The notes: a model not told the origin generated them from the sequence alone. Shown: positions 35,526-45,610, counted from the stretch's first letter. The stretch is 64,000 nt of DNA from Hyphomicrobiales bacterium (GCA_900470195.1 UEIJ01000006.1:158227-222226), one strand, 5' to 3'. Made by a program: numbers and translations.

Positions 35526-36740
35526 ATGGCAAAAATCAAGGTCGCGAATCCGGTCGTCGAACTCGACGGCGACGAGATGACCCGCATTATCTGGCAGTTC
35601 ATCAAGGACAAGCTTATCCATCCTTACCTCGACATCGATCTGAAATATTACGATCTGTCGGTTGAGAACCGCGATGCGACCAATGACCAGGTCACCATCG
35701 ATGCAGCCAATGCCATCAAGGAACATGGCGTCGGCGTGAAATGCGCGACCATCACGCCCGACGAAGCGCGCGTTGAAGAATTCAAGCTCAAGAAGATGTG
35801 GAAATCGCCGAACGGCACCATCCGCAACATTCTCGGCGGCGTGATCTTCCGTGAGCCGATCATCTGCAAGAACGTTCCGCGTCTGGTTCCAGGCTGGACC
35901 CAACCGATCATCGTCGGCCGCCACGCATTCGGCGACCAGTATCGCGCGACCGATTTCAAGTTCCCCGGCAAGGGCACGCTGACGATCAAGTTCGTCGGTG
36001 AAGATGGCCAGACCATCGAACACGAAGTCTATCAGGCTCCGTCGGCTGGCGTGGCGCTTGCCATGTACAACCTTGATGAATCGATCCGCGAATTCGCCCG
36101 CGCTTCGTTCAACTATGGCCTGCAGCGCGGCTATCCGGTCTACCTCTCCACGAAGAACACCATCCTCAAGGCCTATGACGGCCGCTTCAAGGATATCTTC
36201 CAGGAAGTCTTCGACGCCGAATTTGCCGACAAGTTCAAGGCGGCCAAGATCTGGTACGAACACCGCCTTATCGACGACATGGTTGCTTCGGCGCTCAAAT
36301 GGTCGGGCGGCTATGTCTGGGCTTGTAAGAACTATGATGGCGACGTTCAGTCGGACATCGTGGCACAGGGCTTCGGCTCGCTCGGCCTGATGACCTCCGT
36401 TCTGATGACGCCGGATGGCAAGACGGTTGAAGCGGAAGCTGCCCATGGCACCGTGACCCGCCACTACCGCCAGCATCAGAAGGGCGAGGAAACCTCGACC
36501 AACTCGATCGCTTCGATCTTCGCATGGACCCGCGGTCTCGCTCACCGCGCCAAGCTCGACAACAATGCCGAACTCAAGCGTTTTGCCGACACGCTCGAAA
36601 AGGTCTGCGTGGACACGGTTGAAAGCGGCTTCATGACCAAGGATCTGGCACTGCTCATCGGCCCGGATCAGCCATGGCTCTCCACCACCGGCTTCCTCGA
36701 CAAGATCGACGAGAACCTCAAGAAGGCCATGGCCGCCTGA
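35526..36740 (+). CDS. icd: Isocitrate dehydrogenase (NADP+)
   Basis: Tricarboxylic acid cycle enzyme, isocitrate to 2-oxoglutarate. The 404-residue protein is of the eukaryote-like subfamily II found in rhizobia and Brucella: [20 protein letters not shown] at the start, [23 protein letters not shown] near 96-118 as substrate loop, [20 protein letters not shown] near 300, and the NADP-binding [12 protein letters not shown] region. ATG at 35526 follows AGAGAGGCTTCATCC. A perfect stem-loop terminator follows at 36773. Confidence 0.97.
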   Translation: MAKIKVANPVVELDGDEMTRIIWQFIKDKLIHPYLDIDLKYYDLSVENRDATNDQVTIDAANAIKEHGVGVKCATITPDEARVEEFKLKKMWKSPNGTIRNILGGVIFREPIICKNVPRLVPGWTQPIIVGRHAFGDQYRATDFKFPGKGTLTIKFVGEDGQTIEHEVYQAPSAGVALAMYNLDESIREFARASFNYGLQRGYPVYLSTKNTILKAYDGRFKDIFQEVFDAEFADKFKAAKIWYEHRLIDDMVASALKWSGGYVWACKNYDGDVQSDIVAQGFGSLGLMTSVLMTPDGKTVEAEAAHGTVTRHYRQHQKGEETSTNSIASIFAWTRGLAHRAKLDNNAELKRFADTLEKVCVDTVESGFMTKDLALLIGPDQPWLSTTGFLDKIDENLKKAMAA

Positions 36741-36772
36741 TTGAATATTCGATCATAGTCTCGATATGCGGA

Positions 36773-36798
36773 CCCGGCAGCATCGCTGCCGGGTTTTT
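36773..36798 (+). terminator. Rho-independent terminator of icd
   Basis: CCCGGCAG (36773-36780) and CTGCCGGG (36786-36793) around CATCG, followed by TTTTT. Confidence 0.9.
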
Positions 36799-36853
36799 CA
36801 TTTCTTTTTCACTCAAATAAGCGCATCCTGACGGCTCGTACAGGGAGGAAGAA

Positions 36854-37474
36854 ATGGCTGATTTGAAACTCTACACCAATCCGATGTCGCGTGGACGCAT
36901 TGCGCGCTGGATGCTGGAAGAGATCGGCAAACCCTACGATGTGGAAATACTGGATTTCGGCCCCCCGATGAAGGGGCCAGACTACTGCACGATCAATCCC
37001 ATGGGTAAGGTCCCTGCCCTGCGGCATGGCGATGCTGTGGTAACGGAGGTTGCCGCTATCTGTGCCTATCTGGCGACAACTTTCCCGGAGGTCGGCCTTG
37101 CCCCTCATCCAAACGAGCGCGCAGACTTCTTCCGCTGGCTGTTCTTCACATCCGGTCCGGTGGAGGCGGCGCTTTCCAACCATGCGCTCGGGTTCGAAAT
37201 ACCCGCGGACAAGCAAGGCATGGTCGGCTATGGCAATTACGACACCGTGGTGGACACGCTGGAAAAAGCCGTCTCACGTCATCCCTATATAACCGGTGAT
37301 CGCTTTACGGCTGCGGATGTCTATGTCGGATCGCACGTTGGCTGGGGGCTTCGCTTCGGCACCTTGCCCGCCAGAGGCGCTTTTGTTGCCTATTGGGATC
37401 GGCTCAAGGATCGCCCGGCATTTAAAAACGCGACTGAAAAAGACGACGCGGCTATATCAAACGACGGCGCTTAA
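36854..37474 (+). CDS. Glutathione S-transferase family protein
   Basis: A 206-residue cytosolic GST. The N-terminal thioredoxin-like domain has MADLKLYTNPMSRGRIARWM, with the M-S-R-G entry in place of a catalytic Ser/Tyr-Cys context, and MGKVPALRHGDAVVTEVAAI near 51-70 containing the cis-proline and the glutathione-binding E-V/S site. The helical C-terminal domain includes GDRFTAADVYVGSHVGW near 150, the usual N-capping box. ATG at 36854 follows AGGGAGGAAGAA. The substrate is unknown. Confidence 0.88.
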   Translation: MADLKLYTNPMSRGRIARWMLEEIGKPYDVEILDFGPPMKGPDYCTINPMGKVPALRHGDAVVTEVAAICAYLATTFPEVGLAPHPNERADFFRWLFFTSGPVEAALSNHALGFEIPADKQGMVGYGNYDTVVDTLEKAVSRHPYITGDRFTAADVYVGSHVGWGLRFGTLPARGAFVAYWDRLKDRPAFKNATEKDDAAISNDGA

Positions 37475-37505
37475 TGCGCTCGCTCCGTGACAGTTCGGCC
37501 TCATC

Positions 37506-37539
37506 CTGTCACACGCCTGCAATCTCCTTTTCGCATAAA
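37506..37539 (+). promoter_or_regulatory. Candidate Pho box and -10 for the alkaline phosphatase gene
   Basis: CTGTCAC (37506-37512), four bases, then CTGCAAT (37517-37523): two direct 7-mers at the 11-base period of PhoB sites (consensus CTGTCAT twice), 11 of 14 bases matching. Ten bases further on, CATAAA (37534-37539) is placed as a -10. The arrangement is what a PhoB-activated promoter needs, about 60-95 bases before the gene. Confidence 0.5.
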
Positions 37540-37601
37540 AGCGCCGTCCCGGATCCCGGCGCAACCGGTGCAGCCCGGGGGGACGATAAGGAGAAATTAC
37601 C

Positions 37602-39044
37602 ATGCCGAAAAAATTTACCCGCCCGCTTCTGGCAAGCGTCGCACTGATTATCACCTTTTCCATTCCCACGGGCACCGTTCTGGCACAGGCTGAGCAAGCC
37701 GATAGCCTTTTTGAACGCAACGCAAAAGGCAACCTATCGGAAGCAGGCGGTGCGCGCCGCCTTCAGAGCGATATCACCGAAGCGTTCCGCGACCAGATCA
37801 AGGGTGGCCCTGCCCGGAATGTCATCTTGCTGATCGGGGATGGCATGGGCGATTCCGAGATCACTGTGGCCCGCAATTACGCTGTCGGCGCGGGCAACTA
37901 TTTCAAGGGATTGGATGCCCTTCCCGTCACCGGGCAATACACCCATTATTCCCTGGATAAAGCGACAGGCAAGCCAGACTACGTGACCGATTCCGCGGCC
38001 TCCGGCACCGCCTGGGCAACCGGCGTCAAAACCTATAACGGTGCGATCGGCGTGGATATCCACGGTACACCGCACAAGACGCTCATGGAAATTGCCAAGG
38101 AAAAAGGTCTCGGTACCGGCAATGTCAGCACCGCCGAGTTGCAGGACGCCACCCCCGCCGTGCAAGTCGCTCACGTCACCCACCGCAAGTGCTATGACCC
38201 AACCAGTACGGCGGAAAAGTGCAAGGACAATGCGCTTGAAAATGGCGGTCCTGGTTCGATCAGCGAGCAGCTCCTGAACACCCGACCGGATGTGACGCTG
38301 GGCGGCGGTGCCAAATATTTCGACGATAAAGCCCGTGCTGGCGAATGGAAGGACCAGACCTTGCGCGCTCAGGCGGAAGCACGCGGTTATCAGGTCGTTG
38401 GAAACGCGGACGAGTTGGGCAGGATCGAAACCGCCAATCAGGACAAGCCGGTTCTGGGCCTCTTCGCGCCGGGCAACATGCCGGTCCGCTGGCAGGGGCC
38501 GCAGGCCGTACATTACGGCAATATCGACAACGCCCCCGTCGAGTGCAAGGTCAATGAAAAGCGCACTGCCGATATTCCGACACTGGCGCGGATGACCGAA
38601 AAAGCCATCGATCTGCTGAAAACCAACGAGAAAGGCTTTTTCTTGCAGGTGGAAGGCGCATCGATAGACAAGCAGGATCATGCCGCCAATCCTTGCGGAC
38701 AGATCGGAGAAACAGTCGATCTGGACGAAGCAGTGCAGGTCGCACTCGATTTTGCCCGGAAGGACGGAAACACGCTGGTCATCGTGACAGCCGACCATGC
38801 CCATGCCAGTCAGATCATCTATCCCGACGCGAAGGCCCCGGGACTAAGCCAGGCATTGAAAACCAGCGACGGTACGATCATGGCCGTAACCTATGGCAAT
38901 TCCGATGAAGCCGACGATCAGGGCCATACCGGCGCACAATTGCGCGTTGCTGCCTTCGGTCCCGGCGCCGCCAATTTCACCGGCCTCACCGATCAGACCG
39001 ATATGTTCTTCACGATCCGCGACGTATTGCAACTGAAACCCTAA
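37602..39044 (+). CDS. phoA: Alkaline phosphatase (PhoA type)
   Basis: Periplasmic phosphomonoesterase for scavenging phosphate. The 480-residue protein has an N-terminal signal peptide ([20 protein letters not shown], cleavage probably after LAQA near 30), the first metal site [10 protein letters not shown] near 77, the catalytic serine in [13 protein letters not shown] (S131), and the metal-binding [22 protein letters not shown] and GHTGAQ motifs further on. The ATG at 37602 follows AAGGAGAAATTACC. A Pho-box-like site lies upstream, and a terminator follows. Confidence 0.95.
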   Translation: MPKKFTRPLLASVALIITFSIPTGTVLAQAEQADSLFERNAKGNLSEAGGARRLQSDITEAFRDQIKGGPARNVILLIGDGMGDSEITVARNYAVGAGNYFKGLDALPVTGQYTHYSLDKATGKPDYVTDSAASGTAWATGVKTYNGAIGVDIHGTPHKTLMEIAKEKGLGTGNVSTAELQDATPAVQVAHVTHRKCYDPTSTAEKCKDNALENGGPGSISEQLLNTRPDVTLGGGAKYFDDKARAGEWKDQTLRAQAEARGYQVVGNADELGRIETANQDKPVLGLFAPGNMPVRWQGPQAVHYGNIDNAPVECKVNEKRTADIPTLARMTEKAIDLLKTNEKGFFLQVEGASIDKQDHAANPCGQIGETVDLDEAVQVALDFARKDGNTLVIVTADHAHASQIIYPDAKAPGLSQALKTSDGTIMAVTYGNSDEADDQGHTGAQLRVAAFGPGAANFTGLTDQTDMFFTIRDVLQLKP

Positions 39045-39056
39045 TAATCATCGAAA

Positions 39057-39087
39057 CGGGGACGTCACCGAAAGGTGGCGTCCCCGC
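39057..39087 (+). terminator. Rho-independent terminator of phoA
   Basis: CGGGGACG-T-CACC (39057 onward) pairs with GGTG-G-CGTCCCCG across a GAAA tetraloop, with one internal mismatch. The T run after it is weak, but the stem is strong and directly follows the gene. Confidence 0.7.
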
Positions 39088-39109
39088 GTGTTCTTGCCCG
39101 TGGCGGCGG

Positions 39110-39787
39110 TCAGCGGATGGAAAACACATCTTGAAACTTTTGCGCCCCTGAAGGCGAAAAGCTGATAACGCGCCCCTCTTGCCGCCGCGCCCAGCCTTTT
39201 GAGATAAAATGATTTAACAGTGCCGCACCAAGTGATCCGCCCAGATGATTGCGGCGTTCACTCCAGTCAAGGCAGTGCCGGCAGACCGGGCGCTTGCCCT
39301 GCTCCAGAATGGAGACATTCACACCAAGGCAACTGAAGAACGATTTGCCCTTCTCTGTCAGCGCCGGTTCATTGTCATCGACAATAAGCCCCAGACGATG
39401 CGACGCATCAAGCATCTCGACACCGCGTTCACCAGCCAGATGGTCATAGCAGATACGCGCCTTCCGAAGCGCCTGATCTTTCGGACCCGTCCGCACCCGC
39501 ACAGCGCCGGTGCGTTGCGCAAGCCCCATCAGCCCTTCCAGAACCTGCGCCACATCGGCACCAGAAAGACGGAAATAGCGATGTCTCCCCTGCTTCTCCG
39601 CGATCAGCAGATTGGCGGCATCAAGCTTCGCGAGATGTCCGCTGGCTGTTTGCAGCGTCACGCCTGCCGCCGAAGCGAGTTCACTGACCGTCAACGCGCG
39701 GCCATCCATCAACGCCGTGAGCATATTTGCACGCGCGGGATCACCAAGGAGTGCGGCGACGGAAGCTATGATCGGGCCGTTTTTCAT
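39110..39787 (-). CDS. ArsR-type winged-helix transcriptional regulator
   Basis: A 225-residue regulator: N-terminal winged helix (about 6-80, SVAALLGDPARANMLTALMDGRALTVSELASAAGVT-like first helices, recognition helix near 40-55), followed by a C-terminal domain with three or four cysteines (YDHLAGERGVEML, then LGVNVSILEQGKRPVCRHCL near 170) that resembles the metal- or redox-sensing half of larger ArsR proteins such as YczG-like types. No metal-resistance genes adjoin it; it is divergent from a NIPSNAP-domain gene, which may be its target. ATG at 39787. Confidence 0.85.
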   Translation of the reverse strand: MKNGPIIASVAALLGDPARANMLTALMDGRALTVSELASAAGVTLQTASGHLAKLDAANLLIAEKQGRHRYFRLSGADVAQVLEGLMGLAQRTGAVRVRTGPKDQALRKARICYDHLAGERGVEMLDASHRLGLIVDDNEPALTEKGKSFFSCLGVNVSILEQGKRPVCRHCLDWSERRNHLGGSLGAALLNHFISKGWARRQEGRVISFSPSGAQKFQDVFSIR

Positions 39788-39868
39788 ACTTCGATGCTAA
39801 CCGAACTATCGCGGCAATTCAACTGCTACATTGTCCCCATCAAGGACATGCATTTGAAGGAGAGACGC

Positions 39869-40198
39869 ATGATTACCTGTTTCATCCGCTATCAGATCGA
39901 CCCGTTTAAAGCGGATGCCTTCGCCGAATATGCCCGCAACTGGGGGCAGGCCATTCCGCGTTGCGGCGCAAATCTCATTGGCTATTTCGGACCGCACGAA
40001 GGGTCATCGACCACAGCATATGGCGTCTATTCGATCGAAAATCTTGCAGCATATGAAGCTTATCGGGCTCGACTGGCCGCCGATCCGCTTGGCCGCTCCA
40101 ATTATGAATTCGCGCGTCGGGAGCAGTTTATCCGATCCGAGGATCGCATCTTCCTGAAGCTCCAATCGGCACAGCACAGCGAGTTTATCAAACCATGA
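39869..40198 (+). CDS. NIPSNAP family protein
   Basis: A 109-residue dimeric alpha-beta barrel protein of the NIPSNAP family. ITCFIRYQIDPFKADAFAEYAR at the start and LIGYFGPHEGSSTTAYGVYS near 39 are the family's strands. Start at the ATG 39869, with GGAGAGACGC before it; a longer open frame upstream overlaps the divergent regulator and is not real. It is translationally coupled to the following ABM-like gene, overlapping by four bases (ATGA). Function unknown; divergent ArsR-type regulator suggests co-regulation. Confidence 0.82.
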   Translation: MITCFIRYQIDPFKADAFAEYARNWGQAIPRCGANLIGYFGPHEGSSTTAYGVYSIENLAAYEAYRARLAADPLGRSNYEFARREQFIRSEDRIFLKLQSAQHSEFIKP

Positions 40199-40545
40199 TT
40201 GCGGTCATATTTGAAGTATGGCCGGCTGACGATGACAGGCGCGGCCAGTATCTCGATATTGCCGCAAGTCTGCGCGACGACCTTTCCAAAATCGACGGCT
40301 TCCTGTCGATCGAACGTTTTCAGAGCCTCGCGGATCCCGACAAGTTGCTCTCACTCTCCTTCTGGCGTGACGAAAAAGCCGTGCGCGAATGGCGCAATCT
40401 ACCCTCCCATCGGCAAGCACAGGGAAAAGGCCGCAATGATGTTTTCGAGAACTACCGTTTACGCGTGGCGAGCGTCATGCGCGACTACGGCCTCAATGAT
40501 CGCATTGAGGCCCCGGAAGACAGCCGTTCAGCGCACGCAGCATAA
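40195..40545 (+). CDS. Antibiotic biosynthesis monooxygenase (ABM) domain protein
   Basis: A 116-residue ABM-fold protein (dimeric alpha-beta barrel), as in small monooxygenases and heme-degrading or quinone-handling enzymes. MIAVIFEVWPADDDRRGQYLD, FLSIERFQSLADPDKLLSLSFW and EKAVREWRNLPSHRQAQGKGR are characteristic. Its start overlaps the NIPSNAP gene by four bases, so a joint function, possibly a heterodimer, is conceivable. A bidirectional terminator follows at 40547. Confidence 0.85.
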   Translation: MIAVIFEVWPADDDRRGQYLDIAASLRDDLSKIDGFLSIERFQSLADPDKLLSLSFWRDEKAVREWRNLPSHRQAQGKGRNDVFENYRLRVASVMRDYGLNDRIEAPEDSRSAHAA

Positions 40546-40546
40546 T

Positions 40547-40573
40547 GAAAAGCCGGGCAAAGCCCGGCTTTTC
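40547..40573. terminator. Bidirectional terminator between the ABM gene and alaS
   Basis: AAAAGCCGGGC (near 40549) and GCCCGGCTTTT form a perfect stem with a 2-4 base loop and flanking A/T tracts. It can end both the plus-strand unit and alaS on minus. Confidence 0.85.
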
Positions 40574-40583
40574 ATTTCTGAAT

Positions 40584-43247
40584 TCAGCCTTGACCGATAC
40601 GCGCCTTAACTGCGGCGATGGCGTCCGCAGCCTTTGCACCATCCGGGCCACCGGCCTGGGCCATATCCGGGCGACCGCCGCCGCCTGCACCACCAAGGGC
40701 TGCGGAAGCGGCGCGAACCAGATCGACCGCGCTGAACCGGCCGAGCAGATCTTCCGTGACCGCGGCTACTGCGCTGGCCTTGTCGTCTTCGCCCACGCCG
40801 ATAAACAGCACCACGCCGGAACCGACCTGCTTCTTGCCTTCGTCGGCAAGCGGCTTGAGATCACGCGGAGAAACGCCGGTCACGATCTTGCCAAGGAAAT
40901 TGATACCGTTCACCGTTTCGACGGCGCTGCCGCCCTCTGAGGAACCGCCGCCAAGAGCAAGCTTCTTGCGAGCCTCTGCAAGTTCGCGCTCCAGCTTCTT
41001 GCGTTCATCGAGAAGCGCATTGACGCGTTCCAGCGCTTCGGACGGCGTTGTCTTCAATGCACCGGCAATGGCCTTTACGCGTTCATCCTGTTCTTCGAGG
41101 TAAAGACGGGCGGCCTCGCCTGTCAGCGCCTCCATGCGGCGAACGCCAGCGGCAACCGCGCCTTCCGAAACGATGCGGACCAAGCCGATATCGCCAGTCT
41201 GGCGCACATGCGTGCCGCCGCAAAGTTCGACCGAATAGGCTTTGCCTTCTTTCGGGCCGTGTTTGGCGGTGCCCATGGAAACGACACGAACCTCATCACC
41301 ATATTTTTCACCGAAGAGTGCCATTGCGCCTTCGGCAATGGCATCGTCAACGGCCATCAGACGTGTGCTGACCGGAGCGTTCTGCAAAATGATCTCGTTG
41401 GCGAGGCTTTCAACCTGTGCCAGTTCCTCCGCCGAAATCGGCTTAGGATGCGAGAAATCGAAACGCAGGCGGTCCGGCGCGACGAGGGAACCTTTCTGAG
41501 CTACATGGCTGCCGAGCGTTTCGCGCAGGGCCTCATGCAGAAGATGCGTCGCCGAATGGTTGGAACGGATGCGCGTCCGGCGCGCCGAATCCACTTTCAG
41601 TTCAACCGCGTCACCGGTCTTCACCGTGCCCTTGGCAACTTCGCCGATGTGAACGAAGACGCCCTCGCCTTTCTTTTGGGTATCCTTGATGGCGATGACA
41701 AAGCCTTCACCGGAAATTGTGCCGGTATCGCCCTGCTGGCCGCCGGATTCTCCGTAGAACGGCGTCTGGTTGACGACCACCGAAACAACGTCGCCTTCGG
41801 ACGCCGACTGCACTTCAGCGCCGTCGCGCACCAAAGCAGCGATAACGCCTTCCGCGCTTTCAGTTTCATAACCAAGGAACTCAGTCGCACCGACCTTGTC
41901 CTTCACGCCGAACCAGATGGTTTCGGTTGCAGCTTCACCCGAACCGGCCCAGTTGGCGCGCGCTTCAACCTTCTGGCGCTCCATGGCCGCACTGAAGCCC
42001 TCGGTATCTACGGCAATGCCCCGCTGGCGCAGCGCATCCTGCGTCAGATCGAGCGGGAAGCCATAGGTGTCGTAAAGCTTGAAAGCGGTTTCACCGTCGA
42101 GACGATCACCTTCAACAAGGTTTTCCGTCGCATCCGACAGAAGGCCAAGACCGCGGTCCAGCGTCTTGCGGAAGCGGGTTTCCTCAAGCTTGAGCGTTTC
42201 GGAAATCAAAGCTTCGGCGCGGATCAATTCCGGATAGGCCTGACCCATTTCACGGATCAGGGCCTGCAGCAGACGCCACATCAGCGGCTCTTTCGCGCCC
42301 AAAAGCTGGGCATGGCGCATCGCGCGTCGCATGATGCGACGCAGCACATAGCCACGACCTTCGTTGGACGGCAGGACGCCATCGGCAATCAGGAAGCTCG
42401 AAGCCCGCAGATGATCGGCGATTACGCGGTGGCTGGCACGGAATTCGCCATCAGCCTTCACGCCTGTCGCCTCTTCCGAAGCGCGGATCAATGCTTTGAA
42501 GAGATCGATATCGTAATTGTCATGCACGCCTTGCAGAACGGCTGCAACACGCTCCAGCCCCATGCCGGTATCGATGGATGGGCGCGGCAGGTCGATACGC
42601 TGTTCAGGCGTGATCTGCTCGAACTGCATGAAAACGAGGTTCCAAATCTCGATGAAACGGTCCCCGTCTTCGTCAGCCGATCCGGGAGGTCCACCCCAGA
42701 TATGATCGCCATGGTCGAAGAAGATTTCAGAGCAAGGACCGCAAGGACCGGTATCGCCCATGGCCCAGAAATTATCGCTCGTAGCGATACGAATGATACG
42801 GTCGTCGGAAAGACCGGCAATCTTCTTCCAGAAATTCGCGGCGTCATCGTCCGTGTGATAAACGGTGACAAGCAGCTTGTCCTTGGGAAGACCGAACTCC
42901 TTCGTGATCAGGTTCCAGGCAAAGCTGATGGCGTCTTCCTTGAAATAGTCGCCGAACGAGAAATTGCCCAGCATTTCAAAGAAAGTGTGGTGACGCGCGG
43001 TATAGCCGACATTGTCCAGATCGTTGTGCTTGCCGCCGGCGCGTACGCATTTCTGGGAGGTCGTGGCGCGATTATAGGAGCGGTGCTCAAGGCCGGTAAA
43101 GACGTTCTTGAACTGCACCATGCCCGCATTGGTGAACATGAGCGTCGGATCGTTACGCGGAACGAGCGGGCTCGACGGAACGACTTCATGCCCGTTCTTG
43201 CGGAAATAATCGAGGAATGTGGACCTAATCTCGTTGACGCCAGCCAT
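40584..43247 (-). CDS. alaS: Alanine--tRNA ligase
   Basis: Charges tRNA-Ala and edits mischarged Ser and Gly. In 887 residues: class II catalytic core ([20 protein letters not shown] start; [15 protein letters not shown] motif near 34-48), tRNA recognition domain, editing domain with the [11 protein letters not shown] (HxxxH) zinc site and the CGGTHV motif, and the C-Ala domain with a Gly-rich region near 850 ([16 protein letters not shown]). ATG at 43247. A 322-base gap separates it from recA. A small hairpin (43285-43302) stands in its leader. Terminated at 40547-40573. Confidence 0.97.
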   Translation of the reverse strand: MAGVNEIRSTFLDYFRKNGHEVVPSSPLVPRNDPTLMFTNAGMVQFKNVFTGLEHRSYNRATTSQKCVRAGGKHNDLDNVGYTARHHTFFEMLGNFSFGDYFKEDAISFAWNLITKEFGLPKDKLLVTVYHTDDDAANFWKKIAGLSDDRIIRIATSDNFWAMGDTGPCGPCSEIFFDHGDHIWGGPPGSADEDGDRFIEIWNLVFMQFEQITPEQRIDLPRPSIDTGMGLERVAAVLQGVHDNYDIDLFKALIRASEEATGVKADGEFRASHRVIADHLRASSFLIADGVLPSNEGRGYVLRRIMRRAMRHAQLLGAKEPLMWRLLQALIREMGQAYPELIRAEALISETLKLEETRFRKTLDRGLGLLSDATENLVEGDRLDGETAFKLYDTYGFPLDLTQDALRQRGIAVDTEGFSAAMERQKVEARANWAGSGEAATETIWFGVKDKVGATEFLGYETESAEGVIAALVRDGAEVQSASEGDVVSVVVNQTPFYGESGGQQGDTGTISGEGFVIAIKDTQKKGEGVFVHIGEVAKGTVKTGDAVELKVDSARRTRIRSNHSATHLLHEALRETLGSHVAQKGSLVAPDRLRFDFSHPKPISAEELAQVESLANEIILQNAPVSTRLMAVDDAIAEGAMALFGEKYGDEVRVVSMGTAKHGPKEGKAYSVELCGGTHVRQTGDIGLVRIVSEGAVAAGVRRMEALTGEAARLYLEEQDERVKAIAGALKTTPSEALERVNALLDERKKLERELAEARKKLALGGGSSEGGSAVETVNGINFLGKIVTGVSPRDLKPLADEGKKQVGSGVVLFIGVGEDDKASAVAAVTEDLLGRFSAVDLVRAASAALGGAGGGGRPDMAQAGGPDGAKAADAIAAVKARIGQG

Positions 43248-43284
43248 AAGTCACCTTTGGGCTTTACTGCCCTGCACGGACACA

Positions 43285-43409
43285 GCTTTGCAGAAAGCTG
43301 CATCAATTATCCTGTTCAAACTCCCACAGCCGCCAACCGTCAAAGGCCCGAGGCTCTCCCGTACTGCCAGGACGTGAAGTGGAGTTTTCGGTTGACCGCT
43401 TTTAGCGGT
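43285..43409 (-). other. alaS leader with two small palindromes
   Basis: In the 322-base gap between alaS and recA I see two palindromes: CAGCTTT-GCAG-AAAGCTG at 43285-43302, about 40 bases before the alaS start, and ACCGCT-TTT-AGCGGT at 43395-43409. No open frame or known RNA is evident. They could be leader hairpins; nothing stronger can be said. Confidence 0.3.
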
Positions 43410-43517
43410 GCCTTGCTTTTCTGTCCAGATAAGTACGCTGCGCCATAAAAGCAATTTCTGCTGAAAGGCGTTAAAGCAGGCACTTTCCACCCCGCAAGAA
43501 TTCATCGACCCAAAACA

Positions 43518-43543
43518 AAGCCCCGTGCGATTGCACGGGGCTT
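43518..43543 (-). terminator. Rho-independent terminator of recA
   Basis: AAGCCCCGTGC (43518-43528) and GCACGGGGCTT (43533-43543) around GATT, with TTTGTTTTG following on the minus strand. Confidence 0.9.
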
Positions 43544-43569
43544 CGATAACTCAACCGAAACTGGCGATC

Positions 43570-44655
43570 TTACATTTCTGCGGCATCGCCTGCGTCGTCT
43601 TCCGGTCCACCATCTTCGAGGAACTGCTCGGCAATCAGTCCGGCATTCTGGCGAAGCGTGGTTTCGATCTCGCGGGCCACTTCCGGGTTGTCCTTGAGAT
43701 ACTGCTTGGCATTTTCACGGCCTTGTCCCAATCGCTGGGAATTATATGAGAACCATGCGCCAGACTTCTCGACAACGCCAGCCTTCACACCAAGATCGAC
43801 CAACTCACCGGTCTTGGAAACGCCAGCACCATACATGATATCGAATTCGACCTGCTTGAAGGGCGGAGCAAGCTTGTTCTTGACGACCTTGACACGGGTC
43901 TGATTGCCTACGACTTCATCACGCTCCTTGATCGAGCCGATGCGGCGAATATCGAGACGAACCGAAGCATAGAACTTGAGAGCGTTACCGCCGGTCGTCG
44001 TTTCCGGCGAACCGAACATCACACCGATCTTCATGCGGATCTGGTTGATGAAGATCACCATGCAGTTCGAACGGGAGATCGATGCGGTAAGCTTGCGAAG
44101 CGCCTGGCTCATGAGACGCGCCTGAAGACCAGGCAGCGAGTCACCCATCTCGCCTTCGATTTCCGCGCGCGGCGTCAGGGCGGCGACGGAGTCGACGACG
44201 AGAACGTCGATGGCGCCCGAGCGCACAAGCGTATCGGTGATTTCAAGCGCCTGTTCGCCCGTATCCGGCTGCGATATCAGCAGGTTTTCAAGATCCACAC
44301 CCAGCTTACGTGCATAGACCGGGTCAAGCGCATGCTCCGCATCAACGAACGCACAGATACCGCCCTTCTTCTGTGCTTCCGCGATCGTATGCAGCGCCAG
44401 TGTCGTCTTACCGGAGCTTTCCGGACCGTAAATCTCGACAATACGTCCTTTGGGCAAGCCACCAACGCCAAGCGCGATGTCCAGCGAAAGCGATCCGGTC
44501 GATACGGTTTCGATCTCCACGACCTGATCGTTCTGGCCAAGGCGCATGATCGAGCCCTTGCCGAACGCCCTTTCAATCTGCGACAGAGCCGCATCGAGAG
44601 CCTTAGTCTTGTCCACTGAATTTTCCTCAACAAGTCGCAATGAATTCTGAGACAT
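43570..44655 (-). CDS. recA: Recombinase RecA
   Basis: ATP-dependent strand-exchange protein and co-protease of LexA. The 361-residue protein has the N-terminal multimerisation helix, Walker A GPESSGKT (77-84), the [20 protein letters not shown] region with L1 near 160, the [21 protein letters not shown]2 loop near 210, and an acidic tail ([13 protein letters not shown]). Start at the ATG 44655 ([10 protein letters not shown]), since upstream frames into the leader are AT-rich and unlike the family. A LexA-type box lies upstream. Confidence 0.98.
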   Translation of the reverse strand: MSQNSLRLVEENSVDKTKALDAALSQIERAFGKGSIMRLGQNDQVVEIETVSTGSLSLDIALGVGGLPKGRIVEIYGPESSGKTTLALHTIAEAQKKGGICAFVDAEHALDPVYARKLGVDLENLLISQPDTGEQALEITDTLVRSGAIDVLVVDSVAALTPRAEIEGEMGDSLPGLQARLMSQALRKLTASISRSNCMVIFINQIRMKIGVMFGSPETTTGGNALKFYASVRLDIRRIGSIKERDEVVGNQTRVKVVKNKLAPPFKQVEFDIMYGAGVSKTGELVDLGVKAGVVEKSGAWFSYNSQRLGQGRENAKQYLKDNPEVAREIETTLRQNAGLIAEQFLEDGGPEDDAGDAAEM

Positions 44656-44755
44656 CTTACACCATCCTCTTGTCTCGCTAGAAGCCCGGCAGGCTCGTTG
44701 CCACGATCTATTTGTATCCGTTTTGTTCTCATTTGGCAATGGAGATAACTTATTG

Positions 44756-44793
44756 ATTATAAAAGATTCTGAAATTTTGTTCTTTAATCGTTC
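44756..44793 (-). promoter_or_regulatory. recA SOS promoter (LexA box with -10)
   Basis: GTTC-TTTAATC-GTTC at 44779-44793 (GAAC-N7-GAAC on the minus strand) is the direct-repeat LexA box known from alphaproteobacteria. Seventeen bases downstream on the minus strand is a perfect TATAAT (44761-44756). The box covers the -35 position, so LexA would block the polymerase. The leader to the ATG at 44655 would be about 95 bases. Confidence 0.85.
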
Positions 44794-44882
44794 TTCAACA
44801 TAAGTGATTGCGAAAATAATAAAGCTATCCACCAGTTAACTTAATTCAAACCAATCAGCGGGTCCGACGATTCGCGAGAACA

Positions 44883-44916
44883 AACAAAAACGCAGCCCAT
44901 CTTCCGAAGGACTGCG
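44883..44916 (-). terminator. Terminator of the OmpA-domain lipoprotein gene
   Basis: On minus, CGCAGTCC pairs with GGGCTGCG (one G-T pair, 44891-44898 with 44909-44916), followed by TTTTTGTTTG. It starts about 30 bases past the stop codon. Confidence 0.7.
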
Positions 44917-44944
44917 CCATTGCAAGTCAGTTTGCGAAACGGAA

Positions 44945-45610
44945 TCAGCTCGCAGCGCGAAGCGGCGAAATCTGGATTTCCACGCGACGGTTCTGCGCGC
45001 GTCCTTCCGGTGTCGCATTGGTGGCAACCGGCTGGCTGGCCCCATAGCCGATAACGGCAAAGCGACGCGGGTCGATGCCTTGCGAACCGAGATAGCTCGC
45101 GACCGAAGCCGCACGCCGCTGCGAGAGACCTTGATTGTAGCTGGCACTGCCCGTCGAATCGGTGTGGCCGTAAACGTCCACGAGGGTCTGGTTGAACTTG
45201 CGCAGCACGATCGCAACCGAATTAAGCGTCGGATAGAACTGGCTCTTCACCTGGTCCTGATCGGTATCGAAAGTGATGCTCGAGGGCATGTTCAGGATGA
45301 TCTGGTCGCCATTACGCGTCACCGATACGCCGGTGCCTTGCAACTGCGCGCGAAGTTCGTTTTCCTGACGATCCATATAATTGCCGATTGCACCGCCGCC
45401 GAGCGCACCGATACCGGCACCGATCAGCACTGCATTGCGCTGTGCTCGGCTGGAACCGCCGACCATCAGGCCGCCGAGGGCCCCCACAGCCGCGCCAATC
45501 GCAGCACCGCCCGCAGTGTTCGACATCTTCTGTTCCCCGGTATAAGGATCAGTGGTGCAGCCTGCCAGAAATGTGGCGGCGAAAAGGGCGATACCGGTCT
45601 TTTTCAGCAT
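44945..45610 (-). CDS. OmpA family lipoprotein
   Basis: Outer-membrane peptidoglycan-binding lipoprotein. In 221 residues: lipobox FLAGC (C18), a glycine-zipper region (GGAAIGAAVGALGGLMVGG and repeats, about 35-75), then an OmpA domain (about 105-215) with GHTDSTG and NQGLSQRRAASVASYL, the diaminopimelate-binding landmarks. It resembles the OmpA/Omp16-like or glycine-zipper OmpA proteins of related bacteria. The ATG at 45610 (MLKKTGIALF) follows GAGGATGACC; a longer frame upstream into the next gene lacks a signal. Confidence 0.9.
   Translation of the reverse strand: MLKKTGIALFAATFLAGCTTDPYTGEQKMSNTAGGAAIGAAVGALGGLMVGGSSRAQRNAVLIGAGIGALGGGAIGNYMDRQENELRAQLQGTGVSVTRNGDQIILNMPSSITFDTDQDQVKSQFYPTLNSVAIVLRKFNQTLVDVYGHTDSTGSASYNQGLSQRRAASVASYLGSQGIDPRRFAVIGYGASQPVATNATPEGRAQNRRVEIQISPLRAAS

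Noticed and set aside
35520..36545. A 341-codon minus-strand frame opposite icd
   Set aside because: Antisense to a complete icd with standard motifs; no domain recognised.
39245..39868. Upstream extension of the NIPSNAP frame by 208 codons
   Set aside because: The extension runs antisense through the ArsR-type gene; the family's N-terminus fits the ATG at 39869.
41208..43448. A 746-codon open frame on the plus strand, antisense to alaS
   Set aside because: It mirrors the codon pattern of alaS, has no recognisable domain and no ribosome-binding site; alaS itself is full length with all motifs.
43248..43569. Possible RNA gene or T-box-like element upstream of alaS
   Set aside because: Only two small palindromes are seen; no T-box motifs, no terminator-antiterminator pair, and T-boxes are not expected in this group.
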